Below are positions 7,239 to 9,918 of a DNA stretch of 9,918 nucleotides, in pieces. Source of the DNA: an uncultured Roseiflexaceae bacterium (GTDB taxonomy: Bacteria; Chloroflexota; Chloroflexia; Chloroflexales; Roseiflexaceae); NCBI GenBank assembly GCA_903868295.1, contig CAIPUQ010000079.1, positions 1 to 9,918 of the forward strand. The letters run 5' to 3'. Each line of letters begins with the position of its first letter. Position 1 is the first letter of the stretch. Under the pieces are notes generated by a model. That model ran no database searches. It was not told the origin of the DNA and saw nothing but the letters and a program-made list of their open reading frames with translations. Position numbers and translations under genes: made by a program.

Positions 7239-9918
7239 CTAGTTCTCGTCCCCCAACTTCACTGCATCTGCGATACGAAGCCGTTGGATTGCTCGGTAGG
7301 CAACGACTGCGGTACCAATCATCGCCACGACGTATACCACCAACATGACTGCGAGCGTTCCCCACGCGGTCAAGACACTCGTGGGTGGTGTGTTGGGATG
7401 GGGCGCGACGCCGGCCTGGAGATACGGCAAAATCGATCGAGTCGTAAAGATAGCTGCCACCATACCGCATGCAATCCCCAGACCAGCCATGAGACCCTGT
7501 TCGAGGAAAACAGCCCGTCGTGCATCGGGAGCAGCCATCCCGAGTGCCTGGAGCATGCCGAGTTCGATGCTGCGTTGGCGGAGCACCGTGAGCGCGGCCA
7601 CAAATATCGCCATGACACTCAAACCACTTGCCGCCACAAATCCCACACTGAGCATCCCAAAGAGGCCCTGTCGCTCAGGCCGTTCGAATTCGTATTGCAG
7701 CAGCTCCTGTCGGTCCACGACATCCAAGAGCGGGATTCCGACCGCACGCGTCGCGGCAACTAGTTCGCCGACCGCAACGGTGACATCACGGGTCAGCCAC
7801 ACATTTGTCGGCGGTTCAAAACCCATTTCTTCGGCAATAAAGCTCTGGTTTGTGACGAGGAACGGTTTTTCGCTGTCGTATTGTCCTGGCCATCCTTGCA
7901 CGATGCCAACGACACGTACTTTGGTAGACACTTGGGTGCCGTCGATATCGATGGTCACCGCAATGTTGTCGCCGATGGCGGTGTTGCCAGCCATCGTCGC
8001 ACTCAAGATTGCACCGTCGCGTGCACGAGCGAGCTGATTCATCAGGTCACCGAGCGAATTGCCGGCACCGAACCATGCATCGGAAAAATGCGGTACCACC
8101 GACGCAAAACTGACACGATCCACGGCGAGGAGATTTGCGTCGATTTGCTTGCTGCCGAGCGACACCCGCGCCGCATATGTGCCGACGCCGGTGTAGGTGC
8201 GGATGCCGGGTAAGCCACTATGTGCACCGAGGGGGGTAAGCAAATAGACATCGCCGCTCGCTGCTTCACCGTTTTGTGGCCGATTGGTGGTTGCGGTTTC
8301 GATGAGAATGGTGTCTGCACCGGTGCGGTAGCCAATACCGTTCGTCGTCGCTTGATCGACCGTTGCTGCCATGGATGCAACGTAGCCGCCGACGCCGAGC
8401 GTGAGCGTCAGGAGCAATACGGTCGTTTGTAGCCGTTCGGGCCTGCGCGCAATCGTTTGCAAGGCAAGAATGCTCACCAAAGAATCTGTTCGCCGGGCGA
8501 GATGCTGCGCTACCCCGAAGAGGAGTGGTAACAGCCGGTTCGCAATCAACGCCAACGCCAGGCTCGTCAAAACAGGGAGTGCCAGCGTCAACGGGTTTGA
8601 GAACAAATCACCATCGACGGATGGTGTCCCGTACAACTGATAGTAGCCATACCCGACTGCAGTGAGGACGAGGACTTCAAACAAAATCCGCACAACTCCC
8701 GAGAGTGCATCGCGCCGACGACTCTTTCCACTATCACTGAGTGTCCGCCGACTCGCATTCGCAAGTGGCCGCAGCCCGATAGCCAACACGACCAGCCATA
8801 CCACTGCGACGACTCCCCAGGCTTGGGCTGGCAATCCTGGCATCGCATACGCAGGGCCGCCGATTTGGAGGAACGATTGTGTCCGGAGCATTATTCCTGC
8901 CGACATTAATCCCAGTGGGATTGCCGGGATTGTCGCGAGCGCAATGTAGACCAGCCATTCAACGCCACCCACAAACAACAGGCGCACCAATGTCATACCG
9001 CGACTGCGGAGCAATGCATATTCGTCACGGCGGCGTTCGTAGGTAATCGTTGCTAATTGCACCACAAAAAAGAATGCCAACAACGCAATTGGTGCAGAGA
9101 TGATTCCGGTACGGATGGTCAACTCCGTGATGGTTTTGTTCACTGCACCAAAGCTTGCCAGAGGGCTCCGCTCCAATTTGGCGGGGATTTTCTCCATCTC
9201 TTGGGCTAATGATCGAATGCGTGACTCGAGCGTGCCGATTTGCCCAGGTCCGAAGGTAATGTCACCCGGTTGCAGGTACCATGCTGCCTGAGCGATACCG
9301 TCGGGGAACGACTCAGCCACCGTCGACAACATATCGTCGTTATGAACAATCATCATCGACGACAACGTAGCCGGGTCATAGAGCCAATTTGGGTCACCTG
9401 CATCCTTTGGTTGCCAAATGCCTACCAACTCAATGCGGACAGCACTCAAACCATCTTTTGCCGTGAGTACGTATTCTTCGCCTATGTTCAAGCCAATGGT
9501 ATTTGCATAGCTGCGCGATACCATTGCTTGGATAGGATTTGCCCCTGCTACTGGGCGTGCGCCATCGACAATGGTCACTAGTTCGTCGACGCCAACGAGG
9601 GTCGCGAACGGGGCAGTCCCGAGTGCGACGCCGCCGTCAGTCCCTTGGACCGCCATCAGTGCATAGGGGATGGTTCGGATATGCCGTGTGAGTGAGGCAA
9701 TGGGAATCTGCAGAAATGCCCCGGCATTTTGCGTCATCAATGCATCCCCCGCGCGGATGGTCCGCCACGGGATTGGCTTGGTGCCACGCACAGCACGGAA
9801 CAGCAGTGCTAATGCAGGACGCTGTGTTTGCCTCGTCTGCCGTTCCATTTGATTGGCGAGGATCCGAATACCGGCCGCATTGGCATAGCTGGGAACAATA
9901 ACCGCAAGTGTTATTGGG
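7239..9918 (-). CDS. FtsX/MacB-type ABC transporter permease, N-terminus beyond the window
   Basis: This is a large membrane permease of the type that works with a separate LolD/MacB-like ATPase to drive lipoprotein handling, export or mechanical work at the cell surface. Residues are numbered from an ATG at 9848, but the frame continues without a stop to the right edge. The extra residues (ITLAVIVPSYANAAG and on) look like the end of a first membrane helix, so the real start lies outside. Residues about 40-240 form an extracytoplasmic domain. The first FtsX domain is near 245-365, with TYERRRDEYALLRSRGMT (269-286). More helices lie at about 386-440 and 473-494, a second extracytoplasmic domain follows, and the second FtsX domain forms the C-terminus with VLRQRSIELGMLQALGM. 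The duplicated FtsX architecture with four or more extra helices is common in roughly 900-residue permeases of Gram-positive and Chloroflexota bacteria. No ATPase gene is in the window; it may lie upstream, beyond the right edge. The substrate is unknown. Confidence 0.9.
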   Translation of the reverse strand, partial: PITLAVIVPSYANAAGIRILANQMERQTRQTQRPALALLFRAVRGTKPIPWRTIRAGDALMTQNAGAFLQIPIASLTRHIRTIPYALMAVQGTDGGVALGTAPFATLVGVDELVTIVDGARPVAGANPIQAMVSRSYANTIGLNIGEEYVLTAKDGLSAVRIELVGIWQPKDAGDPNWLYDPATLSSMMIVHNDDMLSTVAESFPDGIAQAAWYLQPGDITFGPGQIGTLESRIRSLAQEMEKIPAKLERSPLASFGAVNKTITELTIRTGIISAPIALLAFFFVVQLATITYERRRDEYALLRSRGMTLVRLLFVGGVEWLVYIALATIPAIPLGLMSAGIMLRTQSFLQIGGPAYAMPGLPAQAWGVVAVVWLVVLAIGLRPLANASRRTLSDSGKSRRRDALSGVVRILFEVLVLTAVGYGYYQLYGTPSVDGDLFSNPLTLALPVLTSLALALIANRLLPLLFGVAQHLARRTDSLVSILALQTIARRPERLQTTVLLLTLTLGVGGYVASMAATVDQATTNGIGYRTGADTILIETATTNRPQNGEAASGDVYLLTPLGAHSGLPGIRTYTGVGTYAARVSLGSKQIDANLLAVDRVSFASVVPHFSDAWFGAGNSLGDLMNQLARARDGAILSATMAGNTAIGDNIAVTIDIDGTQVSTKVRVVGIVQGWPGQYDSEKPFLVTNQSFIAEEMGFEPPTNVWLTRDVTVAVGELVAATRAVGIPLLDVVDRQELLQYEFERPERQGLFGMLSVGFVAASGLSVMAIFVAALTVLRQRSIELGMLQALGMAAPDARRAVFLEQGLMAGLGIACGMVAAIFTTRSILPYLQAGVAPHPNTPPTSVLTAWGTLAVMLVVYVVAMIGTAVVAYRAIQRLRIADAVKLGDEN

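Noticed and set aside
7345..8037. Plus-strand 230-codon reading frame inside the permease gene
   Set aside because: It lies wholly antisense to a clearly conserved FtsX permease and shows no domain. Such frames are expected opposite GC-rich coding sequence.
1..9918. A defence island, CRISPR array, prophage or new multi-gene system
   Set aside because: No repeats with spacers, integrase, transposase, nuclease or toxin-like genes are visible. The five genes fall into known families and only the wzm-wzt pair forms a clear unit.

Overview
The window reads as an ordinary stretch of bacterial chromosome with moderately high GC. It holds five protein-coding genes, two of them cut by the window edges. 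Two strong hairpin terminators are visible. I see no RNA genes, insertion sequences, CRISPR arrays or phage genes. No gene-free stretch exceeds about 150 bases. The host is not certain. A lipoprotein with a very long Pro/Thr-rich tail, a large FtsX-type permease and an ABC-type polysaccharide exporter together would suit the Chloroflexota (Chloroflexus/Roseiflexus/Herpetosiphon-like bacteria), but this is an inference from protein style and not a marker-gene assignment.

Layout. (1) 2-2823, plus strand: a two-gene polysaccharide export unit. The first gene, cut at its 5' end, is an ABC-2 permease (Wzm) whose N-terminal half is an extracytoplasmic domain resembling Wzz/polysaccharide co-polymerases. 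The second, five bases later with a GTG start, is the ATPase Wzt with a C-terminal carbohydrate-binding-type domain. A 12-bp perfect hairpin plus T7 ends the unit. (2) 2868-4835, minus strand: a full-length D-xylonate dehydratase of the YjhG/YagF branch of the IlvD/Edd family, convergent with wzt. (3) 4881-7085, plus strand, divergent from the dehydratase: a lipoprotein with a cysteine-peptidase-like Cys/His/Asp motif set, a beta-rich middle and a Pro/Thr-rich tail ending in a small two-cysteine motif. (4) 7239 to the right edge, minus strand: a large FtsX/MacB-type ABC permease with two FtsX domains, cut at its N-terminus. Its terminator is oriented for the minus strand.

How the parts relate. 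Only Wzm and Wzt clearly work together, as the membrane and ATPase halves of one exporter that moves a finished lipid-linked glycan across the cytoplasmic membrane. The Wzz-like fusion suggests chain-length control or hand-off is built into the exporter. The dehydratase is a lone sugar-acid gene with no pathway partner in view. The lipoprotein and the FtsX permease are convergent and both act at the cell envelope, but nothing shows a functional link. The most interesting items are the Wzz-Wzm fusion and the peptidase-like lipoprotein. I do not see convincing evidence of an undescribed multi-gene system.
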